64,000 nucleotides of DNA from Bathymodiolus brooksi (GCA_963680875.1 OY804588.1:62382397-62446396), one strand, 5' to 3'. Shown: positions 30,051 to 42,112, numbered from the stretch's first letter. Numbers and translations are program-made. The notes: a model not told the origin generated them from the letters alone.

Positions 30051-31666
30051 TGTCAGGAGTGCAACACTTTAAAAATCCTTAATTTTCAACAACCTACCAC
30101 AGTGCTAAATCAAACAATATCTTATCAAAATCTATTTCATCACAAACTTTGATATGTTGACATACTTTTAAGATAGCAATAGATCATGCTTCACATTTAT
30201 TATTGCATACAAATATGGCTTTGTAAAAAAGATGTACCTAGTCAGGAGTGCAACAAACATTTATGCAAGTTTTCCTAAATTACATTGTAGAAATGTTTTC
30301 TTTTAGTTTTCAAAGATATGGGGTATAAATAAATCTTAATACATCATTGCTGCTTCAAAACCATAGTTAAAGGATACACTAAAATCAGTAGTAAGGCCAA
30401 GAATGTCACATTAAAGGCAGCACCCTCAAATGTCAGGAGTGCAACATTTGATATTTTCTTAGACATATTTTCTTTTAAATGTAACTAATATCACATTTGT
30501 CTTTCTATTGCAACAGCGACTGACCAAGAGAACAGATAAAACCCATTTACCTGTTTGAGATACATAAAATATCTCTCACAGAAGCATTTGATTCATGTCA
30601 GGAGTGCAACTAGTTTTAAGTGATCTTCTACACAGTTTAAATTATAGCTTTTTATATGGATGATTTAAATAAAATGAGATTCTGTCAAGTTTAGAATAAT
30701 GTTTGAAAAAATTAAAAGTGCCAATAGCATTATATGTGCTTTTGATTTTATGTAATAAAGCATTTTTATTCATTTTAAATGGTCTCATGCTTTAATATCT
30801 ATTAGGTATTAATACTAGAGACATTCTCTGACAAGGGAACATGTTTTCTAGGTTCATTAGCTATTGGAGATTAATTGACTTGATAAAGTTTATGATAAAT
30901 GCATTTATCTATTTTCTTATAGATAATTTATGGTTGACCATGTAAATGTTGCACTCCTGACATAAATATTTAAAAATCATTGAAATTTGATATAATCAAT
31001 TTTCTAAGTATCCAAAAAATACTTGTAATTGTACATTAAACATCTATTTTCAATATTGATTTAGATTAATACATGTTTTAAATGTTTTTGTATAGTATAT
31101 TTCAAAAATAAGTTGGAATTTTCGAGAAGTATGGCTGTTACAAATAACTAGAAAAATGTTACTTTAAGAAACATTTATCATTAAAACTTGGTAAAACTAA
31201 TGCTTGAAAGAACACCAACTGATTTTTTTCCCTGTGAATTGTTTTTAAGTTAATAACTCTTCTTTTTCTTGATGGCAATATAATGTCAGGAGTGCAACAT
31301 ATCCTGATAAAATAGTACCATTGATAAAATAATGATAATTTATAATAAATTGCCTTTTCTAGCCTATAAAAATATTCTAATTATTTCTTTATGATTTATC
31401 TTATAAATATATTAGAGTGGTATAATACAAATTTTCAAATGTAATTAAAAATATTGCTGCTAAAACTGGGTATTAAAGAAGTGGTATGGCAAAAAAATTT
31501 TTTTTTTTTTACAAATTTCCAAATACTGTCATTTCTGTACAAATATTTCATTGAAACAGGTAAAAATTATTGTACAAGTTAACAGTAACATCACTGTTCA
31601 ATGTTGGCATTTTAAAATGTGATATTTTGTTCTTTTTTCTTTATTATAAAATGTCAGGAGTGCAAC
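30051..31666. repeat. ~180-190-bp phased array of TGTCAGGAGTGCAAC
   Basis: The 15-mer (first base variable) starts at 30051, 30240, 30431, 30596, 31284 and 31652 on +, and occurs inverted at 30948-30962. Intervals are 189, 191, 165, 352, 336 and 368, i.e. one or two periods of ~165-190 bp. Sequence between copies is very AT-rich and not visibly conserved. The motif is essentially perfect in all seven copies. No family is recognised and no open frame links the copies. Confidence 0.85.
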
Positions 31667-32794
31667 AAAAATAGACAAAATGTTTTTTCTACAACCAATT
31701 ATTTTGCGATCGTTCAAAGAATCAATGTGATTTTTTTTTTTACAAATGGCTACTTATCTTTAAAGTTTGAAAATTTTGCTGTCTTAAGTAAAAATATTCG
31801 TTATTATTTTGATAATAAAAACTTAATCAGGTAGATTGGACAAAAATATTGAGAATTGTTCATAAAAAATAGCTTTCAAGAAAAACTACAACTACCAATA
31901 ACCCAATATTTTGCATAAAAAGTCATTTATATCAGTTGCATTGTTTGAGAAACCATTATACAAAATAATTGAGACTAAAGATTGTTTAACTGATATAGAA
32001 TAAGTATGTGTTCAATAAAAGGTTCTTAAAAATTTATTGCTCATCTGTTCATAGTTTCTTTCTTGTTTCATTTACTTCAATGTATGCAACATTAAAAATT
32101 ATCAGCAGAAAGTTTTTAGGAGTGAGTTTAATTTTGACATTTTTTTCACATGTTGGAGCCATTATTTTTTTTAACAGCCCATACAAGAGATACATGTCAG
32201 AAACCTGGTATGGATAGAAACTACTCTTTGATTGTATTTATTGTATATATGTCATCCAGTGATACATAGAAAGTTGCAAAATGTTGTGTACATGAAAAAA
32301 AAATTCGATGTTAAAAAAAAGGGGGGGGGGGGGAGTAATCAGGCCGTCCGGAACATCTGGCGGCCGGACCATCCAGCCTGATACACCGGATTTACATTAT
32401 TTACAAGGGCTGGTACCAGATAATTGCCGTAGAAAATTGCTTCCAGTTCTTGGGGAACTTTGCATCGGAATCTGCCCTTGTGCCCTGAAAAAGCAAAACA
32501 TGATATCAAGCTTCTTGATAGGCTTTCACTGAGTTACAAGACTCGGGCTGATCATTAAAACTAGTCGAAGTTGGTATTCAGTCCTTCTTCTTTATATTTT
32601 TCTCTCTCTTTCTCTCTGTATGCTCATTACATTTGGTTTACGTCTTTATGAAAAATATACCCCAAAAAATGTATTCCTTATTTGACTGGTAAATTTTCAA
32701 AACTGTGCAGCAATTAAAAAAACCCAGAGGCTCCCAGGAGTCTAATCTCTCACCTGGATCAAATCTGCTTTCAATAACAACGCAACTGCACTGT
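31667..32794. other. AT-rich DNA, poly-G tract and start of a repeat region
   Basis: No gene is seen. A pure G run lies at ~32321-32333, followed by a GC-richer stretch (32340-32385, 'catctggcggccggaccatc') of unknown origin, and a 'ctctctctttctctctg' run near 32605. Confidence 0.5.
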
Positions 32795-34090
32795 GGCGGC
32801 CATCTTGGTGGGAGAGCGCGACTGCCGGACACAACTTTGGAAGAGGACCATCCAATGACTATTCCATCAAAGTTTGGTTCTAATTGAGCTACTGGTTCCA
32901 GACAAGATGGTTTTTATGTGAATTTCCCATAGGGTCCTATGTTAAACTAAGTTCAGCTGTGCAGCCATCTTGGTCAGAGGGCGGGACCACCAGACACAAT
33001 TTTGGAAGAGGACTATCGAATGACTATTTTATCAAAGTTTGGTTCCAATTGAGCAACTGGTTCCAGACAAGAAGATTTTTATGTGAATTTCCCATAGGGT
33101 CCTATGTTAAGCTAAGTTCGGCTGTGGGGGGCCATCTTGGTCGAAGGGCCGAACCGCCGGACACAGAGATCCATCCAATGACTATTTCATGAAAATTTAG
33201 TTCTTATTGAGCAAATGGTTTCAGACAAGAAGATTTTTATGGGAATTTCCCATAGGGTCCTATGTTAAATGAAGTTCGGCTGTGGTGGCCATCTTGATCG
33301 GAAGTCTAAAATGCCGGATACAATTTTGGAAGGGGACCACCCAAGAATCATTTCAGCAAAGTTTGGTTGAGATTGGCTCAGTAGTTTCAGAGGAGAAGAT
33401 TTTTTTTTAAATTTCATCCCCCCTTTTTTCTAAATTGCATAATCGGTCAAAATCGGCAAAATTTCAAGTTCATAAAAAATCCTGTAATATATGTTTAAAA
33501 CCTCATCATTATGCTTATACAGTTCAAATTTGGGCACATTCTGGCTTAAAATAGAGCAGTTTTGGCCATTTGAAGAAATTTCTATTTTTAGTAACGGCAG
33601 CCATCTTGGATACAGGACGGCGCTGACGGACACAATTTCGAAAGGGGACCACCTAAGGATCATTCAGACAAAGTGGTTGAAATTGGCCGATGTGGTTTAT
33701 AACAAGAAGATTTTTAAATGATTTTTTGCTTATTTATGCCTAATTTGCATAATCGGTCAAAATCGGCAAAAGTTCAAAGTTCATAAAAAATCCCATAATA
33801 TATGTTAAAAAGATCATCATTATGCTTATACAGTTCAAATTTGGGCACATTCTGGCCTAAAATAAAGCAGTTTTGGCCATTTGAAGAAATTTCTATTTTT
33901 AGTAATGGCGGCCATCTTGGATGGAGGGCGCGGCTATCGGACATAACTTTTAAAGGGAACCCTCTAAGGATGATTCAGGCCAAGTTTGGTTTAAATTGGC
34001 CCAGTGGTTTCAGAGGAGAGGATTTTTTTTAAAAGTTTACAGACGAACGACGGACGCCATGTGATGGCAATAGCTCACACAGGTGAGCTA
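32795..34090 (-). mobile_element. Pearl-like element (minus) with ~157-bp and ~310-bp internal repeats
   Basis: Read on minus it begins with a palindrome tagctcacct-gtgtgagcta (34071-34090) and 'ttgccatcacatggcgtccg'. Two ~310-bp units follow (around 33600 and 33905; each with 'caaaactgctctattttaag'-type sequence), then about four ~157-bp units near 32800, 32960, 33120 and 33290 with 'gccatcttggt', 'aagtttggtt' and 'cccatagggtcctatgttaa'. It shares the AGCTCACCT hairpin and 'tggcgtccgtcg' leader with the element at 7390, but not the core repeat. Confidence 0.65.
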
Positions 34091-34614
34091 TTTAAAAGGA
34101 CAATAACTCCAAAATGGGTAATCAGATTTACTTCAAAATTGCAGGGTAGGTAGATCTTGACATGTTGAACATGTTTGCAGTTTAAACTTAACATCTATCT
34201 CTTATAGTTTTTGAAATATAAGACGAAAAGTATTAAAATTAAAAAAATAAATTGATGAAAAAAGGGCAATAACTCCAAGATGGGTAATCAGATTTACTTC
34301 AAAATTGCAGGGTAGGTAGATCTTGCTGTGCTGATCATTTTTATCCCATGTTAGATTTCTGATATTATTAACGGTTTTTGAGTTATTACCCAAAATCCTG
34401 CAATTTTACCATATGTTCTATTTTTAGTAACAGTGGCCATGTTGGTTGGTGCATGGCATCACCGAACACAATTTTGAAACTAGACACCCTAGTGATGATT
34501 CAGACCAAGTTTGGTTTCAATTGGTCTAGTAGTTTCAGAGGAGAAGATTTTTGAAAAAGTTTACGACAGACGCCAAGTGATGGCAAAAGCTCACCTGGCC
34601 TCTGACCAGGTGAA
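34091..34614 (-). mobile_element. Second hairpin-ended element of the AGCTCACCT family (minus)
   Basis: The minus-strand head is GTTCACCTGGT...ACCAGGTGAGC (34590-34614), then 'ttgccatcacttggcgtctg'. It includes two copies of a block with 'atgggtaatcagatttactt' (near 34116 and 34277) and directly abuts the neighbouring element. Confidence 0.55.
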
Positions 34615-36029
34615 CAAAAAAAAGTCACTGGCGTCCCTTGGCTTATATACAAATATCCTTATACCTTTCACTAACTGGCTTTTTTCTTAAATTTTATGCC
34701 AAAAAAAAGGGGATCGGGGGCATGTAAAATTAGTTTTGCCACCCTCAACTTTTCAAAGTGGGAAGGACGATTGCCCACAGCTCCTTCGCTCATCAAGTGG
34801 TATTAATGGAGTATCTGAGTTCATGTCGGTCCGGAGTTTTAGTGGTGTTTGTGTTGCTCAAATTTTCTGTGTATTCGTAATTTTTTGTCAGCCATTAAAT
34901 ATTTGTCTTTTTGTTTTGTTAAACCTGTATATTTATATGCGAGCGTCAGCGAGCTCTTTATGGTATAAAATGTGTACTTAGGATTTTTTGACAAACATGG
35001 CTGGACATATTGACGAATAACAAAAAAATCGACGCTTTGTAAACACCGTGTAACACACTAACACACTCAACTAATGAAGATCTTCTTAACATAAAGCGCA
35101 AAGGTGATCCTGAAGTCTCGTACCCTCTCTCGTACGTCCGATAGCACTGAAACCCGGAACTCGTGTGTAATAAAAGTCAGTTTGATAGCTTGTTTTACTT
35201 GTATTGATATTTTTTAATTTATTAAATGATCTCTTCTGACATACTGACAAGAATTTGTGTTTCTACGTGGAAGTTAACTTTTGAGATTTCGTAAGGAACG
35301 ATAACTCGAATAAAGGATAAGGGTAATTACAAAATTACCGAACTCCGAACAATCTTACAAAGGGAAAGTCAAAACTCATAATTATGTAAACAGACAAAAT
35401 CAGTCAACAACCGGAAAACTGTGAAAACCGTAATGACCCTGACTTGGTAGAGGTATTTCTAAAGAAATGGTGGGTTGAATCAGATTTTAAGGCGCCAAAC
35501 CTCCCGTTCTCATTACGGTTCAAAGGAACGACAGCTTTGTCTTTGTACAGGTAAAATTCCTCCGGGATTCGGAGCACTCCAATTAAGGATAAAATTATAA
35601 AACCTAACTTAACGGGCACATACTTAAAAAGATACGTATTTACAGTTAAGATCAAATATACGTAGTAGTTAAAAGTTCATCATGTCCATGTTGTATAAAT
35701 TTGGTTAGCTCGATTGAATGAGACTAGATTCGACCCTAAAAAAAAGTCGTCCCCAATATATCTCGGCCCAAAAATCTCAACACTTTTTGATGCACTGGAT
35801 GAGCGTGAAATTGCCAGATAATTTTCAGATGCGCGAGCATTCATGGCCGTGCCGGTTTCATATTATCATATATTGTTAATGAGGCAATATATTGACTCTT
35901 TTAAGACTAATTACCAATTTCTGACTTTTGATTGACGCAGTTATCGGTCGTGATTCGAGTTATCTTTTCCTTAGAGGAGGTATATCGACTTCCGGAAATT
36001 ATCAAACGCAACTAAAAATCACGATCATC
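34615..36029. other. Intergenic DNA upstream of the THAP exon
   Basis: 34736-34981 has an 81-codon open frame with a hydrophobic segment, embedded in sequence that looks like a dispersed repeat, so I do not call it a gene. The remainder up to the ATG at 36030 shows no repeat array or exon. It should contain the promoter of the THAP gene, but no clear TATA box was located. Confidence 0.4.
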
Positions 36030-36307
36030 ATGGGTAAAAACTATTGTGCACTCAAAGATTGTCACAATACGGCCGGTATGAGAGGAAGATTTGGAAAAGT
36101 TGTTAAATTGCACCATCTACCTACAGGTAACCGGACTTTAAGATCAGCGTGGGTACGTGCAATTAGTCGTAAAAACTACCGGGCTAGCAGCTACACCCAG
36201 GTATGCTCTGATCACTTTCCAGGTGGGAATGGCAGGACATGGCAACATAACACACCAACGTTGTTTCTACCCCAGAAAGACATGGAATTTGAAAATGCTA
36301 TTCACTC
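36030..36307 (+). CDS. First coding exon of a THAP-domain protein
   Basis: ATG at 36030 starts MGKNYCALKDCHN, giving C-x4-C. HHLPTGNRTLRSAWVRAI follows with the conserved Trp, then SSYTQVCSDHF (C-x2-H, second zinc pair), and NTPTLFLP in the AVPTIF position. Order and spacing fit a THAP C2CH zinc finger, a sequence-specific DNA-binding module found in P-element transposases and host factors. The domain takes residues ~5-86 of 92. The exon ends at CACTC|GTAAGT (36308). Later exons were not identified, so whether this is a host gene or transposon remnant is open. The upstream in-frame extension to 35928 is less likely to be used, because the THAP motif usually begins near the N-terminus. Confidence 0.75.
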
Positions 36308-36584
36308 GTAAGTATCACCCCTCACCCATCTTCATGTTGTTCTTTTATAATAATTATGAACTGAAAACAGGTTGATGACACTTTGTGTACAAATCTATTG
36401 TCAGTCTTCAAAATTGGCCAGTATTGGAAGACCAAGGCCAGTCAAATCAGTATTTGGCTTGTAAAAATTTCCAAACCACGAGTCCAGCTGGCTTGTGTAC
36501 TTTTTGTATGAGAAAAGGTAATTGATTTATTTGGGTCAGCAAAATAATTTTTAGGATTGTGATTTTTCATGGTTTACTTGCAGG

Positions 36585-37580
36585 GTTGTATTGACTGGGC
36601 CGGTGGTCAGTACTGGTTTTAACCGGTCAATACGGGTCGATTGGAGTAAAAGCTAGATAGGATTATGTAAATTGATTCCTAAGAGGGTCTTTTTAGTGGA
36701 GGTATCTATTTTTAACTTGTAATGATTTTAAGTTAGTAATAATGTCTTTAATTTAATAAAATTAAATATTATATTTATATTTGTTACACAAGACAATTTT
36801 ATAAAATAGAAAACTGTTTCGTCCTAATCTCGTTGAGATTAGGATTCCGAAGAAATTTTCTGTCTGTTCTTCATCCTAGGAATCCTAATCTCAATGAGAT
36901 TAGTTTCGTCCCTGCCAAGGGTACTCGTCGATTGGCTTAAAGGCTACCACTACAGTTTTTTTTTTCAATTTTGCTTTCTTTTTTTTTTTTTTCTTTTTTT
37001 TTTTCTATTTATTTTTTATGAAAGTGTCTAATTTAGACTTCATTATAAATCATTTGGTAAGAAGCCATACATAAGAAAAGCAATGAAGAGTAAACCCCCT
37101 ATAAACTTTCCATTTCCTGCATTCAAGCTGGCCACTTTTATTACCCTTTTCCTTCTTACACATTTATTGGGGTTATGTTGTTTTAGCAATTTAAATTTCT
37201 TAATTGACCACCTGTCAGCCAGGTGTACATACAGTTACCTGTTCAGCACTTTAATTAAGCTACCTGTAAGTTACATTGAACCTGTTGCAGTCACACATTT
37301 TGAATTAAATAAATCTTTATGTAAAATAAATTTATTATAAATGTATTTAGTACTGCACCTGAAAACCTGAAAATGTCCCTTAAATAGATTTCAATAGTAA
37401 TTCAGTGATGTTTTAAGATATTCAACAGATTAATACAGCAATACAAATTTAAATTGGGACTTCAAATGAAAATTTTGATAATTTTAGATATGAAAAAGAA
37501 CAAAATTGACCATTTTTCACTTAAAATAATAGTATTGACTACTTGAGGAGTATTGACCGGGACGGTTAAAACCTTGTTTA
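36585..37580. mobile_element. Candidate ~1-kb element with related inverted edges
   Basis: The left edge has 'ggttttaaccggtcaatacg'. The right edge, reverse-complemented, has 'ggttttaaccgtcccggtca' and 'atact'. The interior is AT-rich, with the nested palindromes at 36824-36903 and T/CTTT-rich runs at 36957-37015. No protein is seen. Edge definition is approximate. Confidence 0.35.
36824..36903. repeat. Nested palindromes with cruciform potential
   Basis: Two perfect 8-bp-stem hairpins, CTAATCTC-gtt-GAGATTAG (36824-36842) and CTAATCTC-aat-GAGATTAG (36885-36903), are themselves bracketed by GATTAGGATTCC (36837-36848) and GGAATCCTAATC (36879-36890). Alternative folds of ~80 bp are possible. 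Confidence 0.85.
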
Positions 37581-38081
37581 CTTGCCCACATATAGATATT
37601 AAATTGAGAAATTCTTTTATGTTTGCAATTTGTTTCAACTTGTTTTATTCATACCAAGCTTACATCAAAAGTGCATAATTACAGAATCAAAGCAAGAATT
37701 TGTATAGTAAAAAGGATATGAATCTCGCGAGATTTAACATAGATTCATTGATTGTAGGTAACTTAGTAATACTTCAGCCAGGATTTTGAGACCATTAATA
37801 TTAGTCACTTTTGCGGAACAGTATTTTTTTTTTTTTATTATACCTCAGTATATATTTTCTATATAAAATTAAATGCAGATAAAATTACTATTTTGCACAT
37901 AAAAATCCAATTGCTGATTTTGACTGATCATGACTATTATCCCTAGGGAAATAGTCTCGATAGGGAAATAGTTCAGTTCAAACAGCATACGTTTTCCCGT
38001 GCTTTTATGGTTCGGATCTTTCGTGTTTTAACGTACATGCCCCAGAGATACGATTATTTGTTTACCGAACGATAAAATCAA

Positions 38082-38153
38082 ATGGCATCTGCTGAAACAG
38101 GTCGATTTGCCTCGCTCTTCGAGGAGGATTTTGAGTTTAATCTTGTTGATCAA
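38082..38153 (+). pseudogene. Fragment resembling the N-terminus of a Crypton-related (DUF3504-type) protein
   Basis: The frame starts MASAETGRFASLFEEDFEFN. From memory, 'MAS..(S/T)GRF(A)..(S)EED' openings are common in invertebrate KIAA1958/DUF3504-like proteins descended from Crypton tyrosine recombinases. After ~24 codons the frame becomes hydrophobic AT-rich sequence with no such similarity. It is therefore at most a truncated first exon. The identity is a weak recollection, not a demonstrated match. Confidence 0.25.
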
Positions 38154-38295
38154 TTCTTTAAACTAGTTAGAATTGTTGTTAAAACATGTTTATTGTTGAT
38201 ATTTTTACTTAATATTACTATTAAGAACTTCTATTTGTGTCTTTTTAATAGCCATATTTTCTCAGAATTCCTAGATTTCCTTTGGTATAATAAAA

Positions 38296-38438
38296 CACTT
38301 ATTTACTGGCTATTCGGGCAATAGCAAGTTTATTGTCCCCCTCAACACCAACTATTTCCCTCCGCTTCGCATCAGGAAATAGTTGGTGTCTCGGTGGACA
38401 ATAAACTTGCTATTGTCCTCATAGCCAGTAAATAGGTG
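38296..38438. repeat. 143-bp fold-back hairpin
   Basis: The left arm (38296-38358) runs from 'cacttatttactggc' through 'aatagcaagtttattgtcc' to 'accaactatttcc'. The right arm (38374-38438) is its near-complete inverse, with a ~15-bp loop 'ctccgcttcgcatca'. Arms differ at few positions. A related 'gggaaatagt' pair lies at ~37947-37975. It could be a fold-back MITE or an element terminus. Confidence 0.85.
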
Positions 38439-38717
38439 TATACTAATTATGAATAAACAAGAATATATTAAGTTTTTATTTTATAATCAGTTAGCTTAAT
38501 TGTCTTATTGTCCTTAATGGTTAAATAGTAATGGAGATAGAAAGGTTATGAAAAACCTCCTAGGATGGAAACATACTCTAAAAATTAGCAACTAACTGAT
38601 AAATAAAATCAACTTTAAGTTTCTCAAAGTGAGAGTTCTGACTGCTGCTGTACCTCATAACATTGCCACCATTTTTATCTAATAGTACCACACAAATTGT
38701 AATACTAAATAATTCAA

Positions 38718-38739
38718 CCCCCCCCCCCCCCCCCCCCCC
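38718..38739. repeat. 22-bp poly-C tract
   Basis: A pure C homopolymer followed by T5. It is liable to sequencing length error. Confidence 0.95.
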
Positions 38740-39155
38740 TTTTTGAAATATTACTGTGCTTTAATGACCTCATAAGTCGCTACAATTGGAATACAAATCC
38801 ATCGATATATTTCTTTACATCAATACTGTTAAAACAATAAAATAGATATCACCAGTTTTCTTACACTTCTTAAAAGACTACACCAAGGGCTCTAAAATTA
38901 CCAATCTACGAAGTAGCTATCATCCTGGAAGACGTGACTATGACGTGGCAAAAATGGGGTTCAAAACAGACGCTGGAAAAACGTAAAACCAGTTTGTCTT
39001 TGATGGAAGTTTTTAACATTGCATTAAAATGCAGAGTCTTCAGATTTTAAGATCTTTTAAATGCATCTATTTTGCGTATGTGTAAGGCATAAAAATCAAT
39101 AACGAGTATATCCACCGCGTTTATTGTGAAGTTCTGTAACACGCCTCGTCATGCT

Positions 39156-40385
39156 TCATACAAGACGCCTAAGACGTTCTTGGGGGAACTGTTGCCACTC
39201 CTGTAAGATAGCAGTTCTTAATTCGTCAATATTTTGACATTTTGGATTGCGTTGGTTAATTTTTCGGCCAATAAAGTCCCATACATGCTCTATAGGGTTC
39301 ATGTCTGGCGACATCGCAGGCCATGGAATTGTCTGAACATCCCCTTGCTGTAAAAATATGTTGTACAATTCGGGCTCTATGTGGCCTAGCGTTGTTGTCC
39401 ATGAACATTGGCCTGTCAGCCAACGCATGATTGTCGAAATGGGAGACTACGCGTGGAGCGAGCACATTGTCACAGTATTTTTGGCCTGTCAGATTACCAT
39501 CAAGAACATACAAGTCCAACTTACAGTCAAAGGAAAAACAACCCCAGACAGTTACACCCCCACCCCCAAAAGCAGTTGTGCCCAAAATGTGGTTGTCCTG
39601 AAATGAAGTGTTTCTTTGGCGCCAAACCCTTGCACGACCGTCGGTAGGGCGTAACAAAAAACGACTTTCATCAGACCAGTGGACCTGTCTTCATGTGCGA
39701 ATAGTCCACCCCAAATGATCATGTGACCAGTCAAATCGAGCATGGCGATGACGTAATGTCAACTGTGGACGTTTTATGGGTCGTCACGCTCGCATTACCT
39801 GATGGTGGAGGCGTCTGATTACAGTGCGTGTGCTAATGTGGCCTCCAAACGCTAAATTACCACGAAGTGCAGCAGTTGTACTGAACGGCCATTGCTGCGC
39901 CCGTCTGGATATGAGCCGGTCTTCTCTCTGCGTCGTTTTGCGAGGTCTACCTGCACGTGGACGGTCAGTAACATTCCCCGTTTGACAAAAATGCTGCATC
40001 AGTCGTACAATGATGGAATGGTTAACCCTGAAGTGGTCTGCCACCCTTCTATGGCTAAAACCACCGTTATGCATGCCAACAGCTTGCCACCTTTCTGGTA
40101 TGCTTAATTTTCGCTGCACCATACCAAACCAATGGAAAATGAAACTTAAAACTCTACACAAAAAAAATCAGCTTTTGTTCGCTAACACAAATGTTGAAAA
40201 GTACACGTGGCTCTTTACACACCCTGTCATATACACATCAATAAAAATCGATCAATAACCTGTTTCACAGGTAAGTAAGTATGTGTGTACAGGTAATGAA
40301 AACAGCAAACCGATTTGAAATAAGTTCATTATTAGAAAAGATATTATTGAAACAAGTCAGGTGGTGCTTAACTTTTGTCGGACTG
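39156..40385 (-). pseudogene. Tc1/mariner (Tc1-like) transposase, frameshifted
   Basis: On minus the order is N-terminal HTH (40120-39784; KLSIPERWQAVGMHNGG, HRRVADHFRVNHSIIVRLMQ, GRPRKTT), a middle block, then the DDE catalytic part. PMFMDNNARPHRA carries the second Asp and MSPDMNPIEHVWD the final Glu in the Tc1 D34E spacing. Coding is spread over at least three frames (40161-39784, 39743-39552, 39657-39256, 39428-39156), so the gene is dead. The upstream end at 40385 reads, on minus, TA|CAGTCCGACAAAAGTTAAGC, a plausible TIR with TA target. The matching downstream end was not found. Length is close to the ~340 residues usual for the family. Confidence 0.85.
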
Positions 40386-40958
40386 TATATATACAATGTA
40401 CTTGTATACTCTATTTTTGTGGTTAAAATGTCTACCCTAAAAATGTCATTTATGGAGATTTATGGTCACGTACCATTAAAATAAGAAAGTTCTTGTATAA
40501 AATGATTTTATCTTTTAACCAATGTACATGTAACCTCAAACAGACATATATTTATTTTGACCCAACAGACTTTTTTGAATTGATCTATGTTATTAAAATG
40601 TGTGTTAACTGTCACATGTTTGAAATTTCCATCAATTTTAAAAGAAAAAGAAGCTAGGTTAGGCATATATTTGTTCGGTCCTGCATAATTTTGCCTATCC
40701 AAGGGACAGACTTTAGGAAAGATTGGGGTAGGGTCCTAAAATTAGGGACGGTCAGATGACAGTAAGCACACATATTTTGTTTTGTTTTAGTCAATACCAT
40801 TGCTATGGTTTAAAACAAACATTCATCTGAACTCATAAAACTGCATGTACATGTATGTCATGTACATTGTATGTCATGTATGTGAAAGTGAATCAAGGGG
40901 AAATCTAAATGCTTATTCAAATTCTGGAAACTTCATAATCATCTGACATTGTGTAATT

Positions 40959-42112
40959 AAGTCTCCCAAACAACATTTTCAGACTTATTGTTTTTGCTCC
41001 GTTTCTTCTTATTATTATTATTATTATTATTATTCTTTCTTTCTTTGGCACATGAACTTGTCCACGGCAGATCTCAGGAACTAGTTTACTGGACAGAATT
41101 TCATGAAACTTGGTGGAGTTGAGTTATAGATATATGTTTCTAGTTGGTCCTAAAGTTTTTAACTTGGTGGTAAAGGGGGTCAAAGTCATATTTTGAGGGG
41201 TTCAAAGGGGGTGGGGGTTACTATAGAATTCTATGGGAAAGTTGAAATTTCGTACATTAATGTTGATAACTTCTAAATGGATAATGATAGAGACATAAAA
41301 TTTGACATAGTGATAGATCACCATTAGAGGAGCAATTCTGCATTTTCAAAATTTTCAAAATGTCTGCCAAAACACGGCATAAATAATGGCCGGTAAAAAT
41401 TCAACATTGTCCAATATCATCAAAATTTGATATGTGGGTAGATAATGATGTCCCGAAATTGATTTCCGACATTGAAAAATTTCTACCAATCGCCATTTTC
41501 AAAATGGCCGCCACAATACCGCAAAAATTCAGTATTGTCCGATATCATCTAAATTTGATATTTGGGTAGATTATGATGTCCCGAATTTATTCCCGACATT
41601 GAAAAATTTCTAGCAGTCGCCATTTTCAAAATGACCACCACAATATCATACAAATTCAACATTGTCCGATTTCAACGACATTTCATATCCGAGTAGATTA
41701 TGATGTCTCGAATAGATTCCCTAAATAGAAAAATTTCTAGTGGTTGCCATTTTCAAAATGGCCACCACAATACCGCACAAATTCAACATTGTCCGATTTC
41801 AACGACATTTCATATGTAGGTAGATTATGATGTCCCGAATTGATTCCTGACATCGAAAAATTTCTACTGGTCACCATTTTTAAAATGGCCACCACAATAC
41901 CGCACATATTCAACATTGTTCGATTTCAACGAAATTTCATATGTAGGTAGATTATGATGACCTGAATTGATTCCCGACATCAAAAAATTTCTACCGGTCC
42001 CCATTTTCAAAATGGTCACCACAATACTGCAAAAATTCAGCATTGTTCGATTTCAAAGGTAGCTTTTAATTTATTTTTTAAACCTGTTGTCAGTGGCCGG
42101 TTTGGGAGACTT
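40959..42112. mobile_element. 1.15-kb TIR element with ~120-bp internal tandem repeats
   Basis: The ends are AAGTCTCCCAAAC (40959-40971) and GTTTGGGAGACTT (42100-42112), perfect 13-bp inverted repeats. Inside are an (ATT)n/(CTTT)n microsatellite (~41006-41044), a leader with 'catgaacttgtccacggcag', and about five ~120-bp repeats between ~41400 and 42060, each with 'aacattgtccgat', 'gattatgatgtcccgaat', 'gaaaaatttcta' and 'catttt.aaaatgg.c.cca'. No gene is present. It lies 84 bp upstream of copy B exon 1. Confidence 0.8.

Noticed and set aside
31619..31834. A 71-codon plus frame overlapping the TGTCAGGAGTGCAAC array.
   Set aside because: AT-rich sequence giving Phe/Asn/Ile-rich peptide; it does not span several motif copies and has no splice context.
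34736..34981. 81-codon frame with a hydrophobic core that could be a small membrane protein.
   Set aside because: The DNA resembles a dispersed repeat and the reading shows no conserved start context or homologue I recognise.
39358..39647. Two plus-strand frames of ~80 codons.
   Set aside because: They are antisense to the Tc1 transposase fragments, which show HTH and DDE motifs on the minus strand.
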